From contig JAETQI010000005.1 in assembly GCA_021770755.1 (NCBI GenBank), positions 1 through 64,000 on the forward strand: a stretch of 64,000 nt of DNA, read 5' to 3'. Under the pieces are notes generated by a model, which was not told the DNA's origin, searched no databases, and was given only the letters and a program-made list of their open reading frames with translations. Made by a program: the position numbers and the translations under genes. Shown in pieces: positions 34,807 through 43,518 of this stretch. Numbering within the stretch: the stretch's first letter is position 1; each line of letters opens with the position of its first letter. This DNA comes from Lachnospiraceae bacterium (lineage in GTDB: Bacteria; Bacillota; Clostridia; Lachnospirales; Lachnospiraceae).

Positions 34807-36615
34807 CTATATATCATGATACACTTTTTCCGGCAGATGCAATGTGATGGTCGTTCCCCTGTCGCGCTCCGAATCGACCGTCATCCCATACGCACTCCCA
34901 TAACAGAGCTTCACTCTCTGATTGATGTTGTACAGGCCGATGCTCTCCTTCTTTTCGGGATTTCTGGTGACGATATCCGCCCGCAGGCGCTCGAGCGTCT
35001 CCGGCTTCATACCGCAGCCATTGTCCGACACCGCTATACAGATCTCTTCATGCTCCGCGGCATGTGTGACACCGATCGTGACCATGCCGTCCGCCTCCTT
35101 CTCTTCCAGCCCGTGCAGGATCGCATTTTCAACGACCGGCTGCAGCAAGAGCGGCAGCGTGATACATTTGCTCACGTCGATCCCTTCGCCGATCACGAAC
35201 GCGTAGTCAAATTTCTCTCCGAACCGGAGCTTCTGTATCTTCATGTAGATCTCGATATGGCTCAGCTCATCCTGCAGGGACGTAAATGCCGTCCCGCTGT
35301 TTTCCAGCACATACCGCATGGATTTTCCCAGCAGCTTGATCGCGGTGGCAACCTCCTTATCCCCTGCGGTGTACGCCTTCATCCGTATGGTCTCCAGCGT
35401 ATTGTACAGAAAATGCGGGTTGATCTGGCTTGCCAGCATCTTGAATTCCATCTTCTGCTGCTCGTTGACGAGTTCCTGCTCGTTCAGCATCGCCCTGTAC
35501 ATCAGCGCGTCCTTCTCCTTGATCCGCTGCACCATGACCTCAAGATCCGAGAACGCCTCCGAGAGCTCATCGTCACCGCGGACGATCTCCTTGAAATCAT
35601 AGTCCTCATTGCTCGCCTGATGCATCACATGGCGGAGCGCGGACACCCGCCCCGTAAAATAGGACGTAAAGAAATGGATCAGTATGCCCGGAACCACGAT
35701 CGCAAGCAGTATGATGATCAGGCACGTCTGTATGATGCTCCATATATTGTCATAGGACTTGTCATTGACCGTGCAGATATAGATCCTGGAATCCGACTGG
35801 TACAGCCGGAGTGTAGATACCCCGACAAAGCAGGTGCTGCCCTTGATCTTCTCCTTCCCTGTATACTGAAAATAATTCTTCTCGTAGTCGATATCGATCG
35901 CCTGCGGCTTCCCGTAATCCTCCCGGTCGGAAGCGTAGAAGACAACACCCTCATCGACCGATGCGCTGTTGCGGTATTCCTGGCTGTTGATGCGTGTCTT
36001 TAGATAATTGTCACTGAGCCGGATCACCAGCACCGCATTGTGGTCCGAATAGACGAGCGGGATCCGCCGCACCAGACAAAGCCCCCAGTACTGGTTTCCA
36101 TACTCGTCAACGCTCTCCATCTCCTGCCAGAAGATCCCGGCCTGCGAAGTCGCCCGCTGATACCAGTCCGTCTCCCTGACCGGATCATCCACGCCGTGAA
36201 ACTGTTTGTACTCCCGGATATCCGGATTGTCACAGTAGATGTCGATCCGCTCGATCTCCGTGTAATGGTACATGTAATTTTCGACCACAGCGGCATGTGT
36301 ATTGACCATCTCCACAAAATCCTCCTCCGTGGCATACGAGCGCCGCAGGACCGCGATCACTTCCTCGTCGAAGGACAACTCCTCCGAAATGTTATACGCC
36401 TGGGTCGTGATCTCAAAGAGGATCGTTCTCACCCGCAGATTGTCCGACTCCAGCAGATCCCTGTGATAGCTCGTCAGCAGCTTGTATGTATTGCCCACCA
36501 GAAAGATGCCGATCAGTATTACCGGCACAAATACTGCCAGCACATAGATCGTATAGAGCTGTCTGCGTATGCCGGAGCTTCGCAGGAAACCAAACAGTTC
36601 ACGCCTTTTATTCAT
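34807..36615 (-). CDS. YesM-type sensor histidine kinase
   Basis: The 602-residue kinase has two membrane helices (about 20-42 and 295-320) around a Cache-like outer sensor domain. A HAMP region (SYFTGRVSALRHVMHQ) leads to the HisKA_7 phosphoacceptor motif (LASQINPHFLYNTLETIRMKAY) and an ATPase domain with DNGCGMKPETLERL. YesM-type kinases sense sugars or binding proteins and act on YesN-type regulators. Its start overlaps the lone receiver gene by 4 bases (ATGA), so the two are cotranslated. It may serve that receiver, the YesN-type regulator at 28003, or both. Confidence 0.93.
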   Translation of the reverse strand: MNKRRELFGFLRSSGIRRQLYTIYVLAVFVPVILIGIFLVGNTYKLLTSYHRDLLESDNLRVRTILFEITTQAYNISEELSFDEEVIAVLRRSYATEEDFVEMVNTHAAVVENYMYHYTEIERIDIYCDNPDIREYKQFHGVDDPVRETDWYQRATSQAGIFWQEMESVDEYGNQYWGLCLVRRIPLVYSDHNAVLVIRLSDNYLKTRINSQEYRNSASVDEGVVFYASDREDYGKPQAIDIDYEKNYFQYTGKEKIKGSTCFVGVSTLRLYQSDSRIYICTVNDKSYDNIWSIIQTCLIIILLAIVVPGILIHFFTSYFTGRVSALRHVMHQASNEDYDFKEIVRGDDELSEAFSDLEVMVQRIKEKDALMYRAMLNEQELVNEQQKMEFKMLASQINPHFLYNTLETIRMKAYTAGDKEVATAIKLLGKSMRYVLENSGTAFTSLQDELSHIEIYMKIQKLRFGEKFDYAFVIGEGIDVSKCITLPLLLQPVVENAILHGLEEKEADGMVTIGVTHAAEHEEICIAVSDNGCGMKPETLERLRADIVTRNPEKKESIGLYNINQRVKLCYGSAYGMTVDSERDRGTTITLHLPEKVYHDI

Positions 36616-37037
36616 ATTTTCTTTCCATATTTCTCCCTGTATGCGTACAGCTCGATAATGTTCTGCACACGCCGCCTGATGATCTTGGGCGCAAACGGTT
36701 TGACCACAAGGTCTGCCACTTTGTACTCAAACGCCCTGTCACTCGTCTCCTCCGAATCGTCATCCGTGACGATCACCACCGGAAGCCTGTCCAGCAAGCC
36801 TTTCTTCTTCATATATTCGAGCACCCCAAAGCCATTCATCACAGGCATGATGATATCCAGCAGCACCACCGCCAGATTCCAGGCATCCGCTTCCATGATA
36901 TCGATCGCCATCTGACCGCCGGACGCCTCGACGATCTCGTACTCATCCCGGAATATATCCCCCAACATATACCGGTTGATCCCTTTATCGTCCACCACAA
37001 GTATTTTATTTTTCGTATTCACTTTTGTTAACCCCAC
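36612..37037 (-). CDS. Stand-alone receiver domain response regulator
   Basis: The 141-residue protein is a receiver domain only: ILVVDD near 12-17, phospho-acceptor D61 (VVLLDIIMPVMNG), T91 and K113 (VVKPFAP). There is no output domain, so it probably passes phosphate on, like Spo0F or CheY. It lies between the TetR-HPt fusion (24 bases upstream) and the kinase (overlapping). An HPt domain next to a lone receiver suits a phosphorelay. Confidence 0.92.
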   Translation of the reverse strand: MGLTKVNTKNKILVVDDKGINRYMLGDIFRDEYEIVEASGGQMAIDIMEADAWNLAVVLLDIIMPVMNGFGVLEYMKKKGLLDRLPVVIVTDDDSEETSDRAFEYKVADLVVKPFAPKIIRRRVQNIIELYAYREKYGKKI

Positions 37038-37061
37038 TTACACTTTACACAATAAGACCAT

Positions 37062-38009
37062 TCATAACAATACAGAGATCTGCCTGCAGGCATCCATGAT
37101 GTCGTCGTATGCCTCCCGGGCACCGTCGATCCCGCCCGGACGCAGAATCTCCACAAGCACGCCAAGCCTGCCCCGCACGCCGTCAAGCCCGAGATTTGCC
37201 GCCATCCCCTTCAGTCCATGTGCATACTCGAAAGCATTCTGGGCATTTCCTGCCTCGATCGACGCCCCCAGGGCATCAAAGTCAGGATCCGCAAAGAACT
37301 CCGCCAGAAAACCTCTGTAAGCATCCTTATTCCCCTTCATGCGCGCAAGCGCCTTGTCCACGTCGACGCCCCTCTCCCGGAGCTGATCCCAGAGGGATAC
37401 CTTCCCGGCTCCCGAGCGGATGCCATTGTAGATCACTCTGTTCTGCGCTTCCAGAAGCCGCTTTGCGCTCTCGAGATCCTTGCCCTTGTCCGCCCGCACC
37501 ATCTGCACGAAGCCCCAGAAAGAAGTCGACAGGAAAAATGCTGTCTCCCGCGCATTTGCAGCGCTGGTCTCCCCGCGCGCCATCGCGTTTTTCAGATACT
37601 CCTCAACCCGCAGGACAAACGGATTGTGGTCTACGCCAAGCCTGCCCCGGTAAATGATCTGCATATAGATCGCTTCCTGTTCAAAGTCATACAGCTTTTC
37701 CAGCAGCCTCTTCGTGATCCTGTCGATATTGGTGAGCAGATCCGCCTCCTTCGAGTACGTTTCGTCCATTATGATGAGAAACGGCTTCGCCTGCAGTGCC
37801 GCCACTGCCTCCGACAGCGCATTTTTATCCCCAAAACGCTGATAGATCGCCGAGTTGGAACATCCGCTCTCCTTTGCCACCTTGCGGATGGTAAGGTTCT
37901 CATATCCCTCCCTGCCGATGATCGCTGTCGCCGTGTCGAGAATCTTCCTTCCGATATGGTCGTCGATCATCATCACACTGTTTTGTGTCTCCTCTTCCCC
38001 GTACATCAT
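37062..38009 (-). CDS. TetR-type DNA-binding protein fused to an HPt domain
   Basis: Residues 17-65 are a TetR helix-turn-helix (ENLTIRKVAKESGCSNSAIYQRFGDKNALSEAV), followed by a TetR-like ligand region to about 205. Residues 214-310 match a histidine phosphotransfer domain: VDVDKALARMKGNKDAYRGFLAEFF, then the phospho-site AHGLKGMAANLG with H264, and a final helix. This combination is rare. Next to a lone receiver and a kinase it suggests that phosphorylation changes DNA binding. GGGGGAA precedes the ATG. It follows scpB by 20 bases. Confidence 0.82.
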   Translation of the reverse strand: MMYGEEETQNSVMMIDDHIGRKILDTATAIIGREGYENLTIRKVAKESGCSNSAIYQRFGDKNALSEAVAALQAKPFLIIMDETYSKEADLLTNIDRITKRLLEKLYDFEQEAIYMQIIYRGRLGVDHNPFVLRVEEYLKNAMARGETSAANARETAFFLSTSFWGFVQMVRADKGKDLESAKRLLEAQNRVIYNGIRSGAGKVSLWDQLRERGVDVDKALARMKGNKDAYRGFLAEFFADPDFDALGASIEAGNAQNAFEYAHGLKGMAANLGLDGVRGRLGVLVEILRPGGIDGAREAYDDIMDACRQISVLL

Positions 38010-38028
38010 CGTATTCCCCCACGCTCTG

Positions 38029-38610
38029 TCATATCTCTACGTTCAGTTCTTCTTTTTGTCCCACTTCCTCCTCCGCCTGTTTTCTAAAGTCCTCCATCTG
38101 CTCCGCATTCAGTACCGGAAGATCCCCCAGCGACTTCACCCCAAAAGTCCTGAGGAACTCCTCCGTCGTGCCAAACAGCAGGGGACGCCCCGGCGCGTCG
38201 AGCCGCCCAAGCTCCTGGACCAGATTAAATTCAAGCAGTCTGTTCACCGCATGATCGCAGCTCACTCCCCGGATCTTCTCAACCTCAAGCCTTGTCACCG
38301 GCTGTTTGTAGGCGATGATCGAGAGCGTCTCGAGCAGCGCGTCTGTCAGGACATATTTCCGAGGCGCCTTTGCCACCTTGATCAGATACTCGTATAATTT
38401 CGGTTTCGTACACAACTGTACCGCGTCTTCCAGCTCCGCGATGTAGATCCCCCGGTCCGCTCTCTTATATTTATCGTTCATCCTGGCGATCACTTCGCGT
38501 ATCTCCTGCTCCGGCTTCTCCAGCACATGGCTGAGCGTGGAAAGTTCAACAGAATCTCCCATCGCAAACAGCACCGCCTCGATCACCGCCATCACTTTCT
38601 TCTCTTCCAT
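38029..38610 (-). CDS. scpB: Segregation and condensation protein ScpB
   Basis: ScpB is the winged-helix kite subunit that dimerises and binds ScpA in the SMC condensin. The 193-residue protein shows AVIEAVLFAMGDSVELSTLSHVLE at the start and YKQPVTRLEVEKIRGVSCDHAVNRLLEFNLVQELGRLDAPGRPLLFGTTEEFLRTFG, which is diagnostic. The ATG at 38610 is chosen since GAGGAAG is well placed; one in-frame ATG lies two codons earlier. It follows scpA by 37 bases. Confidence 0.95.
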   Translation of the reverse strand: MEEKKVMAVIEAVLFAMGDSVELSTLSHVLEKPEQEIREVIARMNDKYKRADRGIYIAELEDAVQLCTKPKLYEYLIKVAKAPRKYVLTDALLETLSIIAYKQPVTRLEVEKIRGVSCDHAVNRLLEFNLVQELGRLDAPGRPLLFGTTEEFLRTFGVKSLGDLPVLNAEQMEDFRKQAEEEVGQKEELNVEI

Positions 38611-38647
38611 TACCATGCTTCCTCAAAACGTTCATTCCATCCGCCTG

Positions 38648-39397
38648 TCACGCCGCAAGACTGGATGTGATGATGATGTCCGCAAAAGTGTCCTCCTGCT
38701 CGATCGATATGATCCCCTGCTTCATCATCTCCAGCACCGCCATAAAAGTGACGATCACTTCCATCTTGCTCCCCTGCTTCTCCAACAGACTGCGGAAACT
38801 AAATCTCCTGTGATTCTTTACGTACTCTTCTATGTAGCCCTGTTTCTCCTCCAGATTGATCTCATCCTTCTCGATCTTGCCAAACTGGCTGCGGATCGGA
38901 TCGATCTTGTCCTCCTGGCGCCGCATGACAGATTTGAAGATCTCATGAAGCTTCGCCAGCGTGACGTCCCCGGCAAGCTCCTCGTAATCTATGGGATACT
39001 GGTAGTCTGCGACTTCTTTGGGCAGCATGGGCTTCTTGTACCAGCTCTTTGCCGCATCCACCTGCTTGTCCCTAAGCTCAAACGCCATGTACTTGTACAT
39101 CTTGTACTCAAGCAGCTTCTGCACAAGCTCCGCCCTGGGGTCCTCCTCCTCGCCATCCTCGTTAACCTCCCTGGGCAGCAGCATCCTGCACTTGATGTCC
39201 AGCAACGTCGCCGCCATCACGAGAAACTCGCTCATGACATTCATGTCCTCTGTCTGCATATTTTTGATATAGTCAAGATATTGTTCTGTTATTACCACGA
39301 TTGGTATATCATAGATATCGATCTTATTTTTTTCGATCAGATAAAGAAGCAGATCCAACGGTCCCTCGAACACCGTAAGCCGCACAGACAGTCCCAT
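38648..39397 (-). CDS. scpA: Segregation and condensation protein ScpA
   Basis: ScpA is the kleisin that bridges SMC heads. The 249-residue protein has the N-terminal LTVFEGPLDLLLYLIEKNKIDIYDIPI and FLVMAATLLDIKCRMLLPRE, and a C-terminal winged helix (FMAVLEMMKQGIISIEQEDTFADIII). Start 39397 has a GGGGGGA ribosome site 4 bases upstream; the frame runs 23 codons further through the promoter. A promoter lies at 39438-39466. Confidence 0.95.
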   Translation of the reverse strand: MGLSVRLTVFEGPLDLLLYLIEKNKIDIYDIPIVVITEQYLDYIKNMQTEDMNVMSEFLVMAATLLDIKCRMLLPREVNEDGEEEDPRAELVQKLLEYKMYKYMAFELRDKQVDAAKSWYKKPMLPKEVADYQYPIDYEELAGDVTLAKLHEIFKSVMRRQEDKIDPIRSQFGKIEKDEINLEEKQGYIEEYVKNHRRFSFRSLLEKQGSKMEVIVTFMAVLEMMKQGIISIEQEDTFADIIITSSLAA

Positions 39398-39437
39398 ACA
39401 ATCCCCCCGAATTCTTGTATACATTCCATTTATATAT

Positions 39438-39466
39438 ATTTTACAAAGAATTCGGGAAAATTGCAA
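39438..39466 (-). promoter_or_regulatory. scpA: Promoter of scpAB with flanking inverted repeat
   Basis: TTGCAA (39461-39466) and TAAAAT (39438-39443) are 17 bases apart on the minus strand. A near-perfect inverted repeat, CCCGAATTCTTGT at 39406-39418 and ACAAAGAATTCGGG at 39443-39456, brackets the -10 and start point and could be an operator. Confidence 0.6.
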
Positions 39467-39503
39467 TGCGAACTGTTATTCGTGATTTTATGTCGTGATT
39501 TGC

Positions 39504-40367
39504 TTAAAAAGGTTTCAATACGACTTCATAGAGCTGCGCCGGATTGAAAAAACGAAGCGGCAGCGTGTGGGAGCCAAGCCCCCTCCCCAGGAGCATGATG
39601 GACTTTCCGCTTCGGAACACGCCGCCGTCGTACTTAGGAAATAGTTTGTAAGACGGCGCTATGACGCCGCCCAGAAACGGCAGCCGCATGATACCGCCAT
39701 GCACATGGCCGGACAGCACCAGTTGTGCCCCCCACCCGGCGTAATCCTCAAAATAATCCGGATTGTGCGCGATCAGGATATTGCACTTGTCCTGATCATA
39801 GCGCGGCAGGGTTTCCCGCAGATAACTGTCCTGCATCTTCCTGATCCTGAAATGCGCGAAATACTCCAGATCCAGATCAAGCCCTGTCAGCCGGATATTG
39901 TACTCGGGCAGGTCTGCGGACGCATTCTGCAATACATGCACATTTTCACTGGAGACTGCCCTCATCAGCCTGTCAAATTTGTCTCCAAAGCATCCTGTGT
40001 CCTGCCGCATCTTTGATTCATGATTTCCCAGCCCGTAATAGATCCTGTACCGCTGGCTGAGCGCATTTATCAGCTCGATCCCCGGTGTCATATCCTCCCT
40101 GACCTGGGAAGTGACCAGATCGCCCGCGATCACGATGAAGTCCGGATCGATCTTCTGCACTGCCGCGATCACCTTATCGTTCCTGTTGCCATACACTTTA
40201 TTGTGCAGGTCCGATATCAGCACGAACCTGCACGCCTTTGACAAACCCGGAAGCACAAACTCCTCCCGCACTGTCACAAAACGATTTCCGTCTATGATCC
40301 CGACTGCCAGCAATGCGGCAGCCAGTATCAGCATGACCAGAACAACCGTCCCAAACAAACTCTGCAT
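39504..40367 (-). CDS. Membrane-anchored metallophosphoesterase
   Basis: The 287-residue protein has one N-terminal membrane helix (about 5-25) and a calcineurin-like phosphoesterase domain. The metal motifs are SDLHNKVYGN, VIAGDLVT, YGLGNHES, IAHNPDYF and LSGHVHGG, a complete set. Relatives include YkuE/YpbG-type proteins that act at the membrane; the substrate is unknown. It follows the carboxypeptidase by 15 bases and is probably in its operon. Confidence 0.9.
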   Translation of the reverse strand: MQSLFGTVVLVMLILAAALLAVGIIDGNRFVTVREEFVLPGLSKACRFVLISDLHNKVYGNRNDKVIAAVQKIDPDFIVIAGDLVTSQVREDMTPGIELINALSQRYRIYYGLGNHESKMRQDTGCFGDKFDRLMRAVSSENVHVLQNASADLPEYNIRLTGLDLDLEYFAHFRIRKMQDSYLRETLPRYDQDKCNILIAHNPDYFEDYAGWGAQLVLSGHVHGGIMRLPFLGGVIAPSYKLFPKYDGGVFRSGKSIMLLGRGLGSHTLPLRFFNPAQLYEVVLKPF

Positions 40368-40382
40368 ATTCTCTGTATTCTC

Positions 40383-41585
40383 CTATATTAAGTACCGGAT
40401 CAGCATCCTCTTTAGATAATCGATATAAAACGCTTTCTCCACCGGCTCGGAAGCAATGATCGGCATCCTGCCAAGCTCCCTGCCGTCGAGACTGTAGCTG
40501 ATGTATCCGACTTCCGCGCCCTTCTCGACAGGCGCCGCCACATGGTCGGCATACTGATACTGTTTCTCGATCTTGTTAAAATCCGCACCTGTGACATCGA
40601 GATACCGGAATGCCCCCTTGGGTTCCACCGCAAGCCGCTCCGCCTTGCCGCCCGTCACCGGGATATCCCCCAGCGACTGCCTGTTCTCATCCACGTACAG
40701 TCTGGTGACTGCAAAACCGTACTCCAGCAGGATCTGTGCCTCCGAGAAGCGCACCTTGGGATCCGGTGCCCCCATGATGACCGCGATCAGGTCGATATCG
40801 TTCTTCCGCGCAGTGGCGCTGAAACAGTATTTTGCCACACTCGTCGATCCCGTCTTTAGCCCCGTCGTATACTGATACTGCTTTAACAGCTTATTGGTGC
40901 TTGCCAGCGTGAACGGCTCGCTGCCCCGGGCAGTCACATGGGTGATGTCCTCCATCCAGATCTTGGTGTACTGATACACCTGTGGATACTTTGTGATCAG
41001 CTCCCTCGACATGAGCGCCACGTCCCTTGCCGTCGTGTGGTGACCGCTGTCTGCGCTGAGTCCGCAGCAGTCAAGGAAATGCGTGTTCGCCATGCCTAGC
41101 TGCGCCGCTTTCTCGTTCATCATATTGACGAACTCCGACTCGCTCCCCGCTACATACTCCGCGATCGCCACCGACGCATCGTTTCCGCTCGCGACTGTGA
41201 TGCACTTGATCAGCGTCTCCACCGTCTGCACCTCGCCCTCGTCCAGAAAGACCTGTGAGCCGCCCATCGACTTGGCATAGGCGCTCGTGATCACCTCATC
41301 CTCGAGCCTGATCCTGCCCTTCTCCAGTGCCTCAAACACCAGGAGCAGTGTCATGATCTTGGTGATGCTCGCCGGGCTGCGCATCTCATCCGGATTTTTC
41401 TCAAACAGCACCGTTCCCGTCGACGCTTCCATCAGGATCGCTGACGGTGTTGACAGGCTGACCGCTGTAGAATTGATCGTCGTATTCTTTGCGGTTTCCT
41501 CCGCAAACGCTGTGCTTTGTACCAAAACGGCAATGAGCATCACTGCCGCCATCATTCTATATATTTTTTTCCTGGCATATTTCAT
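40383..41585 (-). CDS. D-alanyl-D-alanine carboxypeptidase (S11, DacF type)
   Basis: The 400-residue exported enzyme has a signal peptide ending near AFAEE (about 29) and all motifs: S73-ITK, S133-GN and K244-TG. GLSADSGHHTTARDVALMSREL is typical of DacF-type proteins. A PBP5_C domain and an amphipathic tail follow. GAGGT lies 7 bases before the ATG. It leads a probable operon with the phosphoesterase. Confidence 0.94.
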   Translation of the reverse strand: MKYARKKIYRMMAAVMLIAVLVQSTAFAEETAKNTTINSTAVSLSTPSAILMEASTGTVLFEKNPDEMRSPASITKIMTLLLVFEALEKGRIRLEDEVITSAYAKSMGGSQVFLDEGEVQTVETLIKCITVASGNDASVAIAEYVAGSESEFVNMMNEKAAQLGMANTHFLDCCGLSADSGHHTTARDVALMSRELITKYPQVYQYTKIWMEDITHVTARGSEPFTLASTNKLLKQYQYTTGLKTGSTSVAKYCFSATARKNDIDLIAVIMGAPDPKVRFSEAQILLEYGFAVTRLYVDENRQSLGDIPVTGGKAERLAVEPKGAFRYLDVTGADFNKIEKQYQYADHVAAPVEKGAEVGYISYSLDGRELGRMPIIASEPVEKAFYIDYLKRMLIRYLI

Positions 41586-41653
41586 AAAGCAGACCTCATA
41601 CCTTACTTATATGAAATCTATGCATTACTGCCTTATTATATACCATTTTGCAT

Positions 41654-41689
41654 AAAGAAAGAATACTGCAGTGCAGTATCCTTTCTTTA
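41654..41689 (-). terminator. Terminator directly after the CmpB-like gene
   Basis: A palindromic stem with arms around ATACTGCA/TGCAGTAT, extended by AAAG/CTTT, begins right at the stop codon and runs into TTCTTTCTTTATG on the minus strand. Confidence 0.7.
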
Positions 41690-42316
41690 TCATCTGCCGA
41701 TCATCCGATGGCAGAACTCCACGATCTCATCCTTCTTCTCAATAAAATCTTCCCGCATCTCCTCGTCGATCTTCACTGACATTGCAAAATGATAGCCAAA
41801 ATCGATGATCCCCATCGCAAACACCAGCGCGATCGTCTTAAGTCCCCATGCCCTAGGATATCGGTCCACAAAACTGATGACCTTCTCAAACAGGAATGTG
41901 ATGATGATGACCGCATACAATCCCCACGCCAGTGTGCTCTCCAGGCAGATCACGCCCTTATAATTGCAGAACTTGTCATGATAGTCCCACCACACTTCAC
42001 CAAAAAGCCTGATCATGAGCTTCGCGACCAGAAACTCGAACAGCGTCGCGAGCAGCGCGCCAACTATGTACAATGCAACGACATTGTGGGCGAACGGATG
42101 CAGTATGATATATCCCAATGTCGCTCCGACACCATATATGGGACAGAACGGACCTGTCATGAATCCCCTGTTGGTCAGTTTCCTGTTGCAGAACGAAATA
42201 TAGACCGACTCAACCATCCAGCCAATGATACTGAACAGGAAGAAGCACGCCACAAGATGATACAGATCATATCCGGCAAATTGATACCTTGCCAGCCACA
42301 TAGATATTCTCTCCAT
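41690..42316 (-). CDS. CmpB-like membrane protein (putative ABC transporter permease family PF06541)
   Basis: This 208-residue membrane protein has about five helices. YHLVACFFLFSIIGWMVESVYISFCNRKLTNRGFMTGPFCPIYGVGA is characteristic of the family annotated as putative ABC permease (CmpB). No ATPase partner is present and the function is unproven. The ATG at 42316 (MERISMW) is chosen because GGGAG precedes it; the open frame continues upstream through the rpsU terminator. Confidence 0.75.
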   Translation of the reverse strand: MERISMWLARYQFAGYDLYHLVACFFLFSIIGWMVESVYISFCNRKLTNRGFMTGPFCPIYGVGATLGYIILHPFAHNVVALYIVGALLATLFEFLVAKLMIRLFGEVWWDYHDKFCNYKGVICLESTLAWGLYAVIIITFLFEKVISFVDRYPRAWGLKTIALVFAMGIIDFGYHFAMSVKIDEEMREDFIEKKDEIVEFCHRMIGR

Positions 42317-42341
42317 TTCCTCACTCCCCACTCGCATACGC

Positions 42342-42376
42342 AAAAATCCTTGGCGTGAACACAGCCAAGGACTTTG
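42342..42376 (-). terminator. Terminator of rpsU
   Basis: GTCCTTGGC and GCCAAGGAT form a 8-9 pair stem (42346-42371) followed by TTTTTG on the minus strand, just after the rpsU stop. Confidence 0.8.
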
Positions 42377-42392
42377 ATTCAATTAACATAAA

Positions 42393-42569
42393 TTAGTTAT
42401 ATTTACGCTTTCTAGCTGCTTCAGACTTTTTCTTACGTTTTACGCTTGGCTTTTCATAATGCTCTCTTTTACGGATTTCCTGCTGAATTCCGGCTTTAGC
42501 GCAACTTCTTTTAAATCTGCGTAAAGCGCTATCCAAAGTCTCGTTTTCTTTAACGATTACATTTGACAT
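42393..42569 (-). CDS. rpsU: 30S ribosomal protein S21
   Basis: The 58-residue basic protein reads [18 protein letters not shown], then FKRSCAKAG, then a Lys/Arg-rich end with [13 protein letters not shown], a full-length S21. It is part of the small ribosomal subunit near the anti-Shine-Dalgarno region. GGAGGGAGG lies upstream of the ATG. A strong promoter is at 42646-42673 and a terminator directly follows, so it is monocistronic. Confidence 0.97.
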   Translation of the reverse strand: MSNVIVKENETLDSALRRFKRSCAKAGIQQEIRKREHYEKPSVKRKKKSEAARKRKYN

Positions 42570-42645
42570 GCTATCACACCTAACCTCCCTCCAGCCTCTA
42601 TTATTGTGTGCCAGACTGTTCGGGTATACTTAATTGCACATCTCG

Positions 42646-42673
42646 ATTATATCACAAAATAGGCACACGTCAA
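42646..42673 (-). promoter_or_regulatory. rpsU: Promoter of rpsU
   Basis: TTGACG (42668-42673) and TATAAT (42646-42651) with a 16-base spacer; TGA directly before the -10 makes it an extended -10. The leader is about 70 bases. Confidence 0.8.
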
Positions 42674-42699
42674 TAGTTTTTTTAAATATTATTTATTTT

Positions 42700-43512
42700 T
42701 TATTTATTTTCTGTCAGATCATAGTAAAATATGTACTGCTGCAGTATCCCGCTGTATTTTCCATACCGCTCAAAAGGAAACCCGCCCGGATACTGTGCTG
42801 CCATCACCTTGTTGATGTGCGTGTCCCTCGGAAACGCGTCCGTCTGATGCAGCGCGAACAGACAGATACAGTCGGCGACCTTCACACCGACACCGTACAG
42901 CCGCAAAAGCTCCTTTTTGGCCGCATCGTAATCCATCCGCCCAAGCTTTCCAAGATCGACCTCGCCGCAGTGCACACTGTGCGCAGTCCGGCTGATATAC
43001 TTGCTCCGGTATCCCAGACCGCAGGCATACAGGTCGTCCAGCGAAGCGCACGCCAGCGTCTCCGGCGCCGGAAAGTCATGATATACCGTACCGTTTCCCG
43101 ACGTTCTTCTCTCGCCGTAGCGCTCGCACAACTGCCGGATACATTTGCGGATCCGCCTGATATTGTTCTGCTGGGAGATGATGAAAGAAACGATCATCTC
43201 CCACAGATCCTGGTTTAAGATCCTGATCCCTCTCCCGTACTCCGCCGCGGTCACCAGGTACGCATCGTCCTTGTCAACTCCGGCTATGATCCCCTCATAA
43301 TCCGTCGACAGGTCAAAATAATCCTTCCACACAAGGTCAAACTCTTCCTGCGTGCAGTCAAATGTGATGCGGTCCCCTTCCTGCTCTGCCTCGAGATATC
43401 TGCCCAGCGCAACCAGGCGGTATCTGCCGCCGCTGCACGGTTCCATCCGGAAACACTGGCCGGAATCGCAGATCTTCGGCAGGGAAAAATTTTTATCCTC
43501 GATCGTCACCAT
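42700..43512 (-). CDS. 8-oxoguanine DNA glycosylase-like enzyme (OGG1 family)
   Basis: The 270-residue protein has the OGG-type N-domain (FSLPKICDSGQCFRMEP; GRYLEAEQEGDRITFDC) and a HhH-GPD domain. It carries catalytic K211 in YGVGVKVADCICLF and D230 in DAFPRDTH, with the 19-residue spacing seen in human OGG1. It should remove oxidised purines and nick DNA. It ends with YGKYSGILQQYIFYY, as in this family. It follows yebC by 6 bases. Confidence 0.92.
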   Translation of the reverse strand: MVTIEDKNFSLPKICDSGQCFRMEPCSGGRYRLVALGRYLEAEQEGDRITFDCTQEEFDLVWKDYFDLSTDYEGIIAGVDKDDAYLVTAAEYGRGIRILNQDLWEMIVSFIISQQNNIRRIRKCIRQLCERYGERRTSGNGTVYHDFPAPETLACASLDDLYACGLGYRSKYISRTAHSVHCGEVDLGKLGRMDYDAAKKELLRLYGVGVKVADCICLFALHQTDAFPRDTHINKVMAAQYPGGFPFERYGKYSGILQQYIFYYDLTENK

Positions 43513-43518
43513 CGGCGC

